Positions 15,853 to 23,614 of a stretch of DNA of 27,975 nt are shown piece after piece. Position 1 is the stretch's first letter; the number at the start of each line of letters is the position of its first letter. A program made the translations under genes and the position numbers. The notes below the pieces were generated by a model that saw only the letters and a list, made by a program, of their open reading frames with translations, searched no databases and had not been told where the DNA came from. Origin of the DNA: Bacillota bacterium (GTDB taxonomy: Bacteria; Eremiobacterota; SpSt-956; JAKJGF01); NCBI GenBank assembly GCA_029555925.1, contig JAKPQU010000416.1, positions 1 to 27,975 of the forward strand. Direction: 5' to 3'.

Positions 15853-16623
15853 TTACCTGTTGCCGTACTTAGATAGTGCCGGTAATAAATCAGATATCAG
15901 TCTATTATTCGCAGCTATTATGGAAGATCCTTTTTTTACCTTCCGGCCATGAAAATCTGTTACCCTTCCCCCTCCTTCTTCCACCATAAGAATACCTGCT
16001 GCAACATCCCAGTAATTGAATGACTCCTGCCAGAAACTGTCATATTTCCCGGAAGCAATATAAGCAAGAGCCAGAGCAACAGAACCAGATACACGGACGA
16101 CTCTTGATATTTCATATATTTTATTGAATAATTCCATAGATTTCTGAAATTTCTTACCCCTGTAATAGTAATCACCTGTAGAAAAAACCGCTTTTGCCAT
16201 ATCATCCTGCGACGAAACCTTTACAGGTTCACCGTTAAGAAATACACCTTTCCCTCTGGCTCCGTAAAAGAATTCTTCTGTTACAGGATTATAAATTCCG
16301 GAGTGAGTAAGAATACCATCTTCTTCCAGGGCAACGGATACGGCGAAAAAAGGAATTCTGGAGGCGAAATTTGTAGTTCCGTCAAGAGGATCTATAATCC
16401 ATTTTCTGGGATTATTTTTAATATCCTCTCCCGATTCCTCTGCGACTATATCGCTTTCAGGGAAAGATTTTTTTATAGTACTTATTATATAATTCTCCGA
16501 TTCTATATCGGCGTGAGTGACAAACCCTGCATCCGTTTTTTCCTTTTGATTTAAATCTTTTCCGAAATATTTCAATAATATCTCTCCCGATGTCTTACAT
16601 AAATCAGAAATAAAATTTTCCAT
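15853..16623 (-). CDS. Inositol monophosphatase family protein
   Basis: A 256-residue protein when started at the ATG at 16623, which follows AAGGATG; an in-frame ATG at 16665 would overlap the neighbouring gene and lacks a site. Metal-binding motifs are present: VAEESGE, then WIIDPLDGTTNFA (the D-P-L-D-G-T signature), and WDVAAGILMVEEGGG near the C-terminus. It is a Mg-dependent, Li-sensitive phosphatase family acting on inositol phosphates, fructose-1,6-bisphosphate, histidinol phosphate or PAP; I cannot choose among them. It is cotranscribed with the TPR/ankyrin gene, 28 bp apart. Confidence 0.93.
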   Translation of the reverse strand: MENFISDLCKTSGEILLKYFGKDLNQKEKTDAGFVTHADIESENYIISTIKKSFPESDIVAEESGEDIKNNPRKWIIDPLDGTTNFASRIPFFAVSVALEEDGILTHSGIYNPVTEEFFYGARGKGVFLNGEPVKVSSQDDMAKAVFSTGDYYYRGKKFQKSMELFNKIYEISRVVRVSGSVALALAYIASGKYDSFWQESFNYWDVAAGILMVEEGGGRVTDFHGRKVKKGSSIIAANNRLISDLLPALSKYGNR

Positions 16624-16651
16624 AAATGCACATCCTTGATATATTAGATAA

Positions 16652-17554
16652 TTATTTTTTTGCACCGTATTTTTTCAGAAGTTCTATTACTTCATGTTTT
16701 CCCTCTTTTTCTGCAAAGGAAAGAGGAGTCTGATTTCCGTTATCCCTGGCATTTATATTTGCCCCGCTTTTTATCAGCAATTCTATTATAGTTTTATCTC
16801 CTTTCCTGCATGCCCAGTATAAAGGAGTCATACCCCACATATCTTTTGCTTCCAGATTGGCACCGCTCTCTATAAGAATTTTAACAATCTCTACAGGTCC
16901 ATCATAACAGGCATGGGCAAGAGGAACCATACCTTCATCTGCCGTAATGTTCATGTCAGCACCACAGGAAATAAGATATTTCACCAGATCTTTATTTTTA
17001 CACCCTACTGCCGTATGGAGCGGAGTTTCAGTGCTTCCCCCTCTGGTAGATTTGACAAAATTCACATCTGCACCTTTTGATACAAGTAAATCTACAACAC
17101 TCTTTGAGCCGGCTTTTACTGCTATGTTCAGAGGTGTTATAAGAATAGTGCCGATAGTCTCATTCAGGCGGATATTTTTCAAATCTCCGTCATATATAAA
17201 AACTTCCTCCAGACAGGCTTTTGCATCACTATTTTTACCGAGGAAATTAAGTATATAGGCTTTTAAGAAACGGGCCTTTGTATGGGATGGTTTTAATTTT
17301 AGAACCTCACCGTAAGAGCCGGAAGCTTTTTCATTATTAAAAAGCCAGAAATAAGTATTCCCTCTGTTAAACCAAAGATCCGGCGATGTCGGATCAAGTT
17401 GCAGAGCTTTATCAAAACATTTGAGTGCTTCTTCATATTCCTGTTTCCCGTAAAATTCTATCCCTTTTTTATTCCAGTCCTGTGCCGTTTGAGCAAAAAC
17501 CTGAGAAGATACAAAAAGAATGGCTATTATGAGCAATGACAGATATAATTTCAT
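16652..17554 (-). CDS. Secreted TPR and ankyrin-repeat protein
   Basis: A signal peptide (1-21, ending VFAQ) leads into two or three TPR units (about 24-125; AQDWNKKGIEFYGKQEYEEA, LKCFDKALQLDPTSPDLWFN, ASGSYGEVLKLKPS) and four or more ankyrin repeats (about 135-298) with the TPLHTAV, VPLAHACYDG, TPLYWACRKGD and TPLSFAEKEGKHE pattern. It is probably a periplasmic or surface protein-binding scaffold with no enzymatic motif. The ATG at 17554 has GGGAGG upstream. It is divergent from the WYL regulator gene, which marks the boundary between the two halves of the window. Confidence 0.9.
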   Translation of the reverse strand: MKLYLSLLIIAILFVSSQVFAQTAQDWNKKGIEFYGKQEYEEALKCFDKALQLDPTSPDLWFNRGNTYFWLFNNEKASGSYGEVLKLKPSHTKARFLKAYILNFLGKNSDAKACLEEVFIYDGDLKNIRLNETIGTILITPLNIAVKAGSKSVVDLLVSKGADVNFVKSTRGGSTETPLHTAVGCKNKDLVKYLISCGADMNITADEGMVPLAHACYDGPVEIVKILIESGANLEAKDMWGMTPLYWACRKGDKTIIELLIKSGANINARDNGNQTPLSFAEKEGKHEVIELLKKYGAKK

Positions 17555-17628
17555 AAAGAAACCTCCCTGAAAAAATTTTAGAGTCTATATATTTCACACT
17601 ATTATATCATAAATTATAAGAATTTTTC

Positions 17629-17651
17629 CACCGGCACCATTTGTCGCCACC
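17629..17651 (+). promoter_or_regulatory. Candidate operator copy 1: CACCGGC-N4-TTTGTCG
   Basis: A GC-rich 23-bp segment in an AT-rich divergent gap, about 150 bp before the WYL gene. It shares CACCGGC-N4-TTTGTCG with 19988-20010 upstream of the cas operon, 14 identical bases with the same spacing. A binding site for the WYL protein is a guess. Confidence 0.35.
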
Positions 17652-17798
17652 ATACTGTTAAGATAAATAAGGGAAGAAAATAAAAACATAGAGGAAAAAA
17701 TAGTTTTTTATGGAATTTTTAAAACAGTAGAAAAAGTAAAATAATTTATAAATAGTAAGCAAAATTCATATATACTGACCACCTGAAAGGAGTAAACC

Positions 17799-18782
17799 AT
17801 GCAGACAGACCAGCTTCACAGAATAATTTTCATAAATGATCTCATAAAAGACAGTAAATATCCTTCTTCTCTGTATCTGGCAGGGAAACTACAGGTAAAC
17901 CAGAGGACCATAGAGAGGGATATAGAGACAATGAAAAAAGAATTCAAAGCTCCCATAAAATACTGCCGGATGAATAAAGGCTATTATTATACTGAAGAAA
18001 GATATTTTCTACCTTCCATGCTTCTGTCTGAAGGAGAAATCTTTGGATTACTCCTTGCGCAAAAACTTCTTTCCCAGTATGAGAATACTCCCTATGAAGA
18101 AAGGCTTCGTTCTGCTTTTACGAAACTTCAGAAATATCTTCCCGATAAGTTTGAAATGGAAACAGGAGCTTTCCAAAAAAGCTGTTCTTTTGACCTGGGG
18201 TTTGTGAGAAAAATCAGGATGGATCTGTTTGAAGATCTTATATATGCAATAAGAGAGAAAAAGCAGTTAAAAATATATTATTACACCATTTCACGAAATG
18301 AGAAAAGCTGGAGAGTGATAGATCCGTACCATATGAAAAATTATAAGGGTGAATGGTATCTCGCCGCATACTGCCACAATAGAAATAAGGTTATTTATTT
18401 TTCTCCCGGAAGAATCCATGAACATGAAACAACAGGAGAAACCTTTAAAGTAAAAGAAGATTTTATACCGGAAGAATTCTGGGCCACATCTTTCGGCATA
18501 TATAAAGATAAAGAAGGGAAAATTCATGATGTTGTTATAAGAATAGACGAATATCAGAGCAGATGGATAAGAGAATTTGATTTTACAGACGATAGGAGAA
18601 TAACAGAAGTAGAAAACCATGAAGACGGCTCTATGACACTCAGGATGCAGGCAGAAGGGCTGGAGGAAATACAGAGATGGGTCATGCAGTACGGCAGCCA
18701 CATGGAGGTTCTTGAGCCGGAGGGTCTGAGGGAAAAGATTAAAAAAGAAGTGGAAGGTATGAAGAAGAGTTACGGGGTTTGA
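17799..18782 (+). CDS. WYL-domain transcriptional regulator
   Basis: The 327-residue protein has an N-terminal winged HTH (SLYLAGKLQVNQRTIERDIE, about 26-47), a WYL domain (about 148-215; KKQLKIYYYTISRNE, WRVIDPYHMKNYKGEWYLAAYC with the W-Y-L triplet) and a C-terminal WCX domain (about 240-320). WYL proteins sense nucleic acids or nucleotides and often control defence genes; in Synechocystis the WYL protein Sll7009 represses a type I-D CRISPR locus, which is the same subtype as downstream here. GAAAGGAG precedes the ATG. It is the first gene of the plus-strand defence block, so regulation of the cas operon is plausible but unproven. Confidence 0.93.
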   Translation: MQTDQLHRIIFINDLIKDSKYPSSLYLAGKLQVNQRTIERDIETMKKEFKAPIKYCRMNKGYYYTEERYFLPSMLLSEGEIFGLLLAQKLLSQYENTPYEERLRSAFTKLQKYLPDKFEMETGAFQKSCSFDLGFVRKIRMDLFEDLIYAIREKKQLKIYYYTISRNEKSWRVIDPYHMKNYKGEWYLAAYCHNRNKVIYFSPGRIHEHETTGETFKVKEDFIPEEFWATSFGIYKDKEGKIHDVVIRIDEYQSRWIREFDFTDDRRITEVENHEDGSMTLRMQAEGLEEIQRWVMQYGSHMEVLEPEGLREKIKKEVEGMKKSYGV

Positions 18783-18877
18783 TGAAGCTTGCTTTTTTAT
18801 ACAACGGGAGTAAAATCGATATAAGAGGAAAAGAATTAAATAAAAAGAAAGAAAAACCTTAAAGGAGGCATGACATT

Positions 18878-19225
18878 ATGAAATGCCAGTTATTAACAGA
18901 AGAACAATATAAAAAACTGTCCAGAACGTTAGTAAACAACATTGAAAAAAATCATAAAATAGTTCCATTAAATTCATTAAAGCATCATAAATATACGCTG
19001 AAAAGGCCTGTTTATATTACTATTGAATATGACAGAAATACTGTTATAGCATCACTTCCGGATATAGAATCTTTTGCCACCGGAGATACGGAATATGAGG
19101 CTATTAATGGACTTTGTATTGATATTGTTAATCTTTATGAAGATCTTAAGCTCGATAGAGAAAATTTAGGAAAATTACCTGGCCAGTGGCTGCAGTATCT
19201 TGAGGAGATAATTGAAGACAGATGA
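18878..19225 (+). CDS. HicB-like putative antitoxin
   Basis: The 115-residue protein has a HicB-type partial RNase-H fold pattern in its middle: VYITIEYDRNTVIASLPDIE, then SFATGDTEYEAINGLCIDIV. The flanking N-terminal segment (CQLLTEEQYKKLSRTLV) is typical of small proteins paired with HicA-like partners. No DNA-binding domain is evident. AAAGGAGG lies nine bases before the ATG. Its stop overlaps the next start (ATGA), so the two proteins are translationally coupled, as in toxin-antitoxin pairs. Role inferred from fold pattern and pairing. Confidence 0.65.
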   Translation: MKCQLLTEEQYKKLSRTLVNNIEKNHKIVPLNSLKHHKYTLKRPVYITIEYDRNTVIASLPDIESFATGDTEYEAINGLCIDIVNLYEDLKLDRENLGKLPGQWLQYLEEIIEDR

Positions 19226-19494
19226 AGAAAAGTGAAATTGAAAAAATATTCAAAAAGTTAAATTTACAAATTCGCCAGACAGGTCATAATTACGGATGGC
19301 TGATTGTAAAAGATAAGAAAATACTGAGAGTTCATTTTTCTCATGGGAAAGGTGATATTCCCGGCAAGATAGCTTCTAAAATCAGGGGACAACTGAAATT
19401 GTCTCAGGATGATCTAAAAAAATTATTAAGCTGCCATCTGGGATTAGACTCTTACCTCGATATTCTTAAAAGTAAAGGAATTCTTGAGGAATAA
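19222..19494 (+). CDS. HicA-like putative mRNA interferase toxin
   Basis: The 90-residue protein resembles the dsRNA-binding-like HicA fold: GHNYGWLIVKDKKILRVHFS with an active-site-type His in RVHFSHGKGD, then IPGKIASKIRGQLKLSQDDL. HicA toxins cleave mRNA and use one histidine; H37/H38-region histidines (VHFSHG) are candidates. It is longer than classical HicA (about 60) owing to a C-terminal helix pair (LDSYLDILKSKGIL). The start codon overlaps the stop of the HicB-like gene. Antitoxin-first order is unusual for hicAB but common in this subfamily. Activity is inferred. Confidence 0.62.
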   Translation: MKKSEIEKIFKKLNLQIRQTGHNYGWLIVKDKKILRVHFSHGKGDIPGKIASKIRGQLKLSQDDLKKLLSCHLGLDSYLDILKSKGILEE

Positions 19495-19508
19495 GGCATG
19501 ATAAAAAT

Positions 19509-19958
19509 ATGAAAGATATTTATACCCTTGAATTCATTATAAATGGCAGAGCGGAAAAGGTAAGTTATACTATGAGAGTGGACTTTGATCTTTATGCAGC
19601 CCATTGTTATGAGTATGAACTCGGCGCCATAGGAGATACTCTTGAAGAAGCACATAAAAACGTAAAAGAAGTTCTGGAATATTACCTCTATGAAAGATTC
19701 CCTGAAATAGAAAATTTCATGAAGGGCTATAATGAAGAGTGGCATGAGAGAATAAGAAAATTAAAAGAACATATAGTTCATATGGGAGTAACAAAAAAAC
19801 GATTAAAAAAGTCCTATAAATATGTAATATACGAACTGGATGCCCGTTATTACGCTTGGTGTCTGGATGTGAATATACGCAGGGAAGGAAGAAATCTTAA
19901 AGAAGTTGAACATTTCCTGAGAGAAGCCTTGAAAAATCTGCCGGAAGAGAGAAGTTGA
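19509..19958 (+). CDS. Two-domain HicB-like protein
   Basis: Two HicB-like segments occur in 149 residues: VDFDLYAAHCYEYELGAIGD-TLEEAHKNVKEVLEYYL (about 24-61) and YVIYELDARYYAWCLDVNIR-REGRNLKEVEHFLREAL (about 104-142), joined by a basic helical stretch (WHERIRKLKEHIV, TKKRLKKS). Each matches the strand-strand-helix core where HicB binds HicA. It lies 14 bp after the HicA-like gene, with a weak ribosome site. It could be a second antitoxin neutralising two HicA molecules, or a regulator. No HTH is seen. Confidence 0.6.
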   Translation: MKDIYTLEFIINGRAEKVSYTMRVDFDLYAAHCYEYELGAIGDTLEEAHKNVKEVLEYYLYERFPEIENFMKGYNEEWHERIRKLKEHIVHMGVTKKRLKKSYKYVIYELDARYYAWCLDVNIRREGRNLKEVEHFLREALKNLPEERS

Positions 19959-19987
19959 ATAATGAAAGAAATGAAAATATTTTTTTA

Positions 19988-20010
19988 CACCGGCGGATTT
20001 TGTCGGTGAG
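19988..20010 (+). promoter_or_regulatory. Candidate operator copy 2: CACCGGC-N4-TTTGTCG
   Basis: This segment lies 30 bp after the HicB-like gene and 366 bp before cas10d. It contains the same split 14-base motif as 17629-17651, and here it is also a dyad, CACCG-N11-CGGTG. Confidence 0.35.
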
Positions 20011-20086
20011 GGTATGGTAGAGTTATTGTATGAGTTAAATGAAAATTTAAAATAATTTTTCAAAACTATAAGGAGATATTTTATTT

Positions 20087-20239
20087 ATGGAGAATTTTGT
20101 AAAATATATCTCGTTTAATAGAGAACTGAAATTAGTTGAATTTTTATTGATAAATAGTTGTGACCCAATTAATAGGGGATTTAAGCATAAATCCAAAAAA
20201 TTTAATTATTCCCAAAATTTTATTTTTAAAGGTTGTTAG
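20087..20239 (+). CDS. Small ORF, 50 codons, in the cas operon leader
   Basis: The frame begins MENFVKYISFNRELKLVEFL and ends NFIFKGC. A strong ribosome site (AAGGAGATA) sits eight bases before the ATG. The peptide has a short amphipathic or hydrophobic N-terminal stretch followed by a basic half (GFKHKSKKFNYS). I recognise no family. Its DNA overlaps a CRISPR-repeat-like segment (20104-20132). It may be a leader peptide, a small toxin, or a decayed gene start. Confidence that it is translated rests only on the ribosome site. Confidence 0.4.
   Translation: MENFVKYISFNRELKLVEFLLINSCDPINRGFKHKSKKFNYSQNFIFKGC
20104..20132 (+). repeat. CRISPR-repeat-like segment in cas leader
   Basis: ATATATC at 20104-20110 and ATAGAGAACTGAAATTA at 20118-20134 match ATATATC and ATAGAGGACTGAAATCA in the repeat-like element at 27300-27336 (15 of 17 in the right part, with a similar total length). 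The arms TCTC/GAGA can form a weak stem. A second, weaker look-alike with stem CCC/GGG lies at 20164-20177. Confidence 0.3.
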
Positions 20240-20242
20240 TTT

Positions 20243-20297
20243 TTGACAGAGTATTTTTTACTCCTTAGTTAAATTTATATTAAAGTATTAACTTTAA
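20243..20297 (+). promoter_or_regulatory. Candidate cas operon promoter with two operator-like dyads
   Basis: A perfect -35 box, TTGACA (20243-20248), is followed 17 bp later by a poor -10 candidate TAGTTA (20266-20271). Two dyads lie here: GAGTA-ttttt-TACTC (20249-20263) filling the spacer, and TTAAAGT-atta-ACTTTAA (20280-20297) just downstream. Their positions suit repression of the cas genes. The WYL or HicB-like proteins encoded upstream are possible ligands. Confidence 0.4.
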
Positions 20298-20375
20298 ATA
20301 AATTATAATTTATAATTTCTATTAAAATAAACTTAAAATCAAAGAAATTTTGAAGAAAGAAGAAGGAGGTTAAAC

Positions 20376-22976
20376 ATGTTAGAGGACAAATTAAATGAAA
20401 TAAGACGAAAAGCCATAGCTTTTATGCTTAAAAGAGGCTGGAAAAAATTGTTAGCCAAGAGCAGGCAATTCACTCAGAGTTTATTCGAACATACAATAGT
20501 GGAGCTTGATGCTTTAATTCAATTACTTCCAATTTTAAGAAGGCCCAAGCATTTTAATTTAACTGAAGAAGAAGAAAAAATATTAATTGCTTCTATAATA
20601 TGCCATGATGTAGGCAAAGAAAGACAGGAGTGGCAGGAATATATAAAAGGTCAAAGAAGTTTTATATCAGACGTTGATGCGGAATTAACAAAACAAACAG
20701 TGCCGGAAATATGTGAAGCTTTAGGATTTAACGATATTAAACACTCTGATATTGAAAACTGCATAAATCTCCATATGAAACATGAAAGGACTGACGGGAA
20801 TGTCCTGCTTGCAATGTTACAAAAAGATACTGGAAGATGGAAAACTCTGGGGGATCTGGTTTATACGGTTGATAATCTTTGTTCAATTAAAGGTCTATTC
20901 CCTTCTCTGGATTACCTTGAAAAGAAAACTATTCTGAGCAGTCATCTTAAAGTTTCCTATCATCAGGTCAGAATAAGAGGAACTTCTACTACTTTACTCC
21001 ACAAAGCTGCCATTGAAAGTTTCTGTAAAAAGGGATGGATACCACTTTTATATTATTCAGATTCCACTCTGTATATATCTTCTGCTGCTGATAATATAGA
21101 AGTTCCATCTGTAAAGATGATAGAAGACAACATGACAAAATTTTTAGGAGAAGCTATAGGCCAGGGAGAAATTAGAAGTTTTATTGTTGGCTCACCTACA
21201 GAAAACATCTTGCCTAAACCAGAATTATTTGATTATAGAGAAATTAAAGAGTATTTATTTACTGCATCAAAGAAAATCGGAAGAACATCTTTTATAAAGA
21301 AGAAAGTAAAAGAAAAAGAAATTGTAATCAAAAAATATTTTGAATTTAATGGTCTTCATAATATTCATTTTACTTCGGAAGAAATAGAACAACATGCTCG
21401 AAGAATTTCTGAAGCACAACCAGAAATGGTCATTTTTAAATTTTTCAAAGCTGTAATGAGTAAAGACATGATAGGTAAGGATGGAGAAAAAATTGCATGT
21501 GAAAAGTATGAAGAAATTTTTGGCAAAGACACTTGGAAGTATTCAAAACAGCTCAATTCTGCAAAAGATATGGCTCAAATAATAGATCCCTTCTGGAAAA
21601 TTCACGGAGAAAAATTCAAAAAGGAAGTTAAAACAATAGAAGAACTTTCATGGGATAAAAGAGTTGAGTTGCTTGTAAATATATTAAGCGGTATAGCAAG
21701 TGAAGTTTATTCAAGCATAGAAAATCCACCATCACGAACGAATCTGGCATCAGGAATGGCTTCTGCATTTATAAAAGATCTTATTAAGCCTGAAGGCATT
21801 ATTAATTTTAAAGACTTAGTAAATAAACAAATAGAAGCTTATTCAAAATCCAAACCTTTCGCAGGGAAACAGACGAAAAAAGCTGAATATTTATGCCCTA
21901 TCTGTAATATACCATTTAATGAAGGCACAAAAGCATCGGCAGATTTCATAGATAATCCGGAAAGTCACTCAAACAGAGGAGTTTCTCATGGAGGATTTGG
22001 TTATGTAACTATATGTAACACATGCAAATATGAAAGAATATTAAGGCAAATTCTCTTAGGGCAAAAACCTTTTGAAACAATAGTTTTAATGCCTCGTATG
22101 AATATATCCTATGGAAGTGGGAAAATATTAACGGATAAAATAAACAATTTATACGTAAAAGCTTATAAGATTATGACAGGAGATAATGAAGATCCTGATA
22201 ATAAGATATCTTTTGCTTTAACACAGATCATTTCTAAAAACCTGGAAGAAAAAGATATATATAATCTAACAGATGAAGATTTAGTAAATATGATTACTTA
22301 TCGCTCCAGCGAAAGTAAATTAAAAGAACATAGAAAAAATCTTGAAAAACTTCTCAAAGAAGAAATAGGAGAAACTATAGAAGATTTAAATGATGAATGG
22401 GGAACAAAATTTAATCATCTGGACGAAGCTGTTGAAGCTGTAATAAAAGATACAATAAAAGACAGTACTGCCAGGAGGATTAGAAAAGAAGCTTATAAAT
22501 TAGAGCCAGGTGTAAAAATTATCTGTGAAACTCCTAATTTAATATTAATTCCTCTTATGTATCCTATATCTGTAAGTAAAGAATCTCAAACCAATTCAGG
22601 TATAAGACAGTTATTTATTTCAATTTTATTAGGTTTATCTCTTGACTGCACTGTATCAATTATCAAAGATAACGAAGATATTAATTTTATGGGAGGTGAA
22701 GGTGTAGCATTTGTTCCGTCATTACCGGAACTGCGTTCTTTAATCGGAGCGGAATGGCTGTCTATTGAAGAAGCAGAGAAATGGTTCAACGCTATAAAAG
22801 CGGCAAGCAGTCTTGCCATAGCAACTGATTATCCGGAGAGATCCAATCTTTATGAAATACTAAAAGCTCCAACTCCGGGTCATATATTACGTAGAATAGA
22901 ACGAAAGTCAGAAAGTGGTATGGCTTCAATCTATCATATTAAATACCTTGAAAAAATAAAGGAGGTTTTGAAGTGA
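20376..22976 (+). CDS. cas10d: Cas10d (Csc3), large subunit of type I-D Cascade with HD nuclease domain
   Basis: The 866-residue protein starts with an HD nuclease domain: H39, H77-D78 (ICHDVGK), H133/H136 (NLHMKHER) and D166 (VYTVDNLCS). A zinc finger follows at C507/C510 (CPIC) and C547/C550 (CNTC). A degenerate palm-like region near 770-790 has FMGGEGVAFVPSLPEL, without the GGDD of type III Cas10. In type I-D this subunit recognises the PAM and supplies the HD nuclease, while the separate Cas3 helicase unwinds. AGAAGGAGG precedes the ATG. The C-terminus stops about 70 residues after the palm-like region, shorter than I would expect if the small-subunit domain were fused; the next gene may supply it. 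Confidence 0.92.
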   Translation: MLEDKLNEIRRKAIAFMLKRGWKKLLAKSRQFTQSLFEHTIVELDALIQLLPILRRPKHFNLTEEEEKILIASIICHDVGKERQEWQEYIKGQRSFISDVDAELTKQTVPEICEALGFNDIKHSDIENCINLHMKHERTDGNVLLAMLQKDTGRWKTLGDLVYTVDNLCSIKGLFPSLDYLEKKTILSSHLKVSYHQVRIRGTSTTLLHKAAIESFCKKGWIPLLYYSDSTLYISSAADNIEVPSVKMIEDNMTKFLGEAIGQGEIRSFIVGSPTENILPKPELFDYREIKEYLFTASKKIGRTSFIKKKVKEKEIVIKKYFEFNGLHNIHFTSEEIEQHARRISEAQPEMVIFKFFKAVMSKDMIGKDGEKIACEKYEEIFGKDTWKYSKQLNSAKDMAQIIDPFWKIHGEKFKKEVKTIEELSWDKRVELLVNILSGIASEVYSSIENPPSRTNLASGMASAFIKDLIKPEGIINFKDLVNKQIEAYSKSKPFAGKQTKKAEYLCPICNIPFNEGTKASADFIDNPESHSNRGVSHGGFGYVTICNTCKYERILRQILLGQKPFETIVLMPRMNISYGSGKILTDKINNLYVKAYKIMTGDNEDPDNKISFALTQIISKNLEEKDIYNLTDEDLVNMITYRSSESKLKEHRKNLEKLLKEEIGETIEDLNDEWGTKFNHLDEAVEAVIKDTIKDSTARRIRKEAYKLEPGVKIICETPNLILIPLMYPISVSKESQTNSGIRQLFISILLGLSLDCTVSIIKDNEDINFMGGEGVAFVPSLPELRSLIGAEWLSIEEAEKWFNAIKAASSLAIATDYPERSNLYEILKAPTPGHILRRIERKSESGMASIYHIKYLEKIKEVLK

Positions 22977-23614
22977 GAGATGTTATTTTTACACATGTCG
23001 AGGCATTTGATCTTGATAAGGTAAAAGGCACAATAGAAGAAATAAGAGATACCTTCGACATGTATCTTGAAACTTATCCAGAAAAAACGGCTAAAAGTAA
23101 ACATGGACTTATGGGGCCCGTAGGAAAACTACTACAAAAAGTAAAAAATGAAAAATGGGATACACCATCATTAACCGGTTATGCATTAAATATTCATATG
23201 GCCAACCCAAAAACTAAAACCATCAGTAATGAATCAAGGGCGTTACTTGAAAAAGGTATAGACAAACTATTAACCCTTCTTTCGAATGTTCCAATTACTT
23301 CTCAGGATAAAGTTTTGGAAAGAATTGATTATGGTCTTTATTATCAGAGACGTAAAAAATGGATAATGGGACGTGAAGAAAGAAGAGGGAAATTAGTAGA
23401 ATTTCTGAGAAATAAATATAAAACAGCGAATGCCATTGCAGAAGCATGGAAAGAAAAAATAGAAAAAATAGGAGAAAATTTCGAAAAGATATGGATTCCT
23501 AAAAAAGATGAATTCGATAAATTTAAAGGGCAGAAAAAACTGGATTTTATTGAATTCTTTAAAGAAATAGAACAAAAAGGGTATAATTTAGAAATTGAGG
23601 AGGAAGAAGAATAA
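22973..23614 (+). CDS. Unknown mostly helical protein between cas10d and csc2; candidate separate small subunit (Cas11d-like)
   Basis: This 213-residue protein has a GTG start overlapping the cas10d stop (GTGA), and its TAA overlaps the csc2 ATG, so it is embedded in the operon and translationally coupled on both sides. It appears mainly alpha-helical, basic in the middle (YYQRRKKWIMGREERRGKLV) and acidic at the end (EEEEE). I do not recognise its family. In known type I-D systems the small subunit Cas11d is made by internal translation from the 3' part of cas10d. Position, size and helical content suggest that this role was moved to its own gene here. No Cas6-like ferredoxin fold or Gly-rich loop is visible. 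Confidence 0.7.
   Translation: MRDVIFTHVEAFDLDKVKGTIEEIRDTFDMYLETYPEKTAKSKHGLMGPVGKLLQKVKNEKWDTPSLTGYALNIHMANPKTKTISNESRALLEKGIDKLLTLLSNVPITSQDKVLERIDYGLYYQRRKKWIMGREERRGKLVEFLRNKYKTANAIAEAWKEKIEKIGENFEKIWIPKKDEFDKFKGQKKLDFIEFFKEIEQKGYNLEIEEEEE

Noticed and set aside
15853..16665. Longer inositol monophosphatase frame starting at ATG 16665
   Set aside because: It would overlap the upstream TPR/ankyrin gene and lacks a ribosome site; ATG 16623 has both a site and the conserved start of the domain.
19384..19410. GGGGACAACTGAAATTG inside the HicA-like gene, similar to the CRISPR-like handle, and a GACAA/TTGTC dyad
   Set aside because: It is fully inside a well-supported coding frame (GQLKLSQDD), has no second unit at repeat spacing, and lacks the CTCTA/TAGAG stem.
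19988..20010. Intrinsic terminator after the HicB-like gene
   Set aside because: The CACCG/CGGTG dyad has an 11-base loop and no T-run after it on the plus strand; the T-run precedes it.
20240..20375. CRISPR array or leader in the AT-rich stretch before cas10d
   Set aside because: I see no repeated unit of CRISPR length; only two short dyads and AT-rich DNA.
22973..23614. Cas6 assignment for the gene between cas10d and csc2
   Set aside because: There is no Gly-rich loop or ferredoxin-like strand pattern; the protein looks helical.
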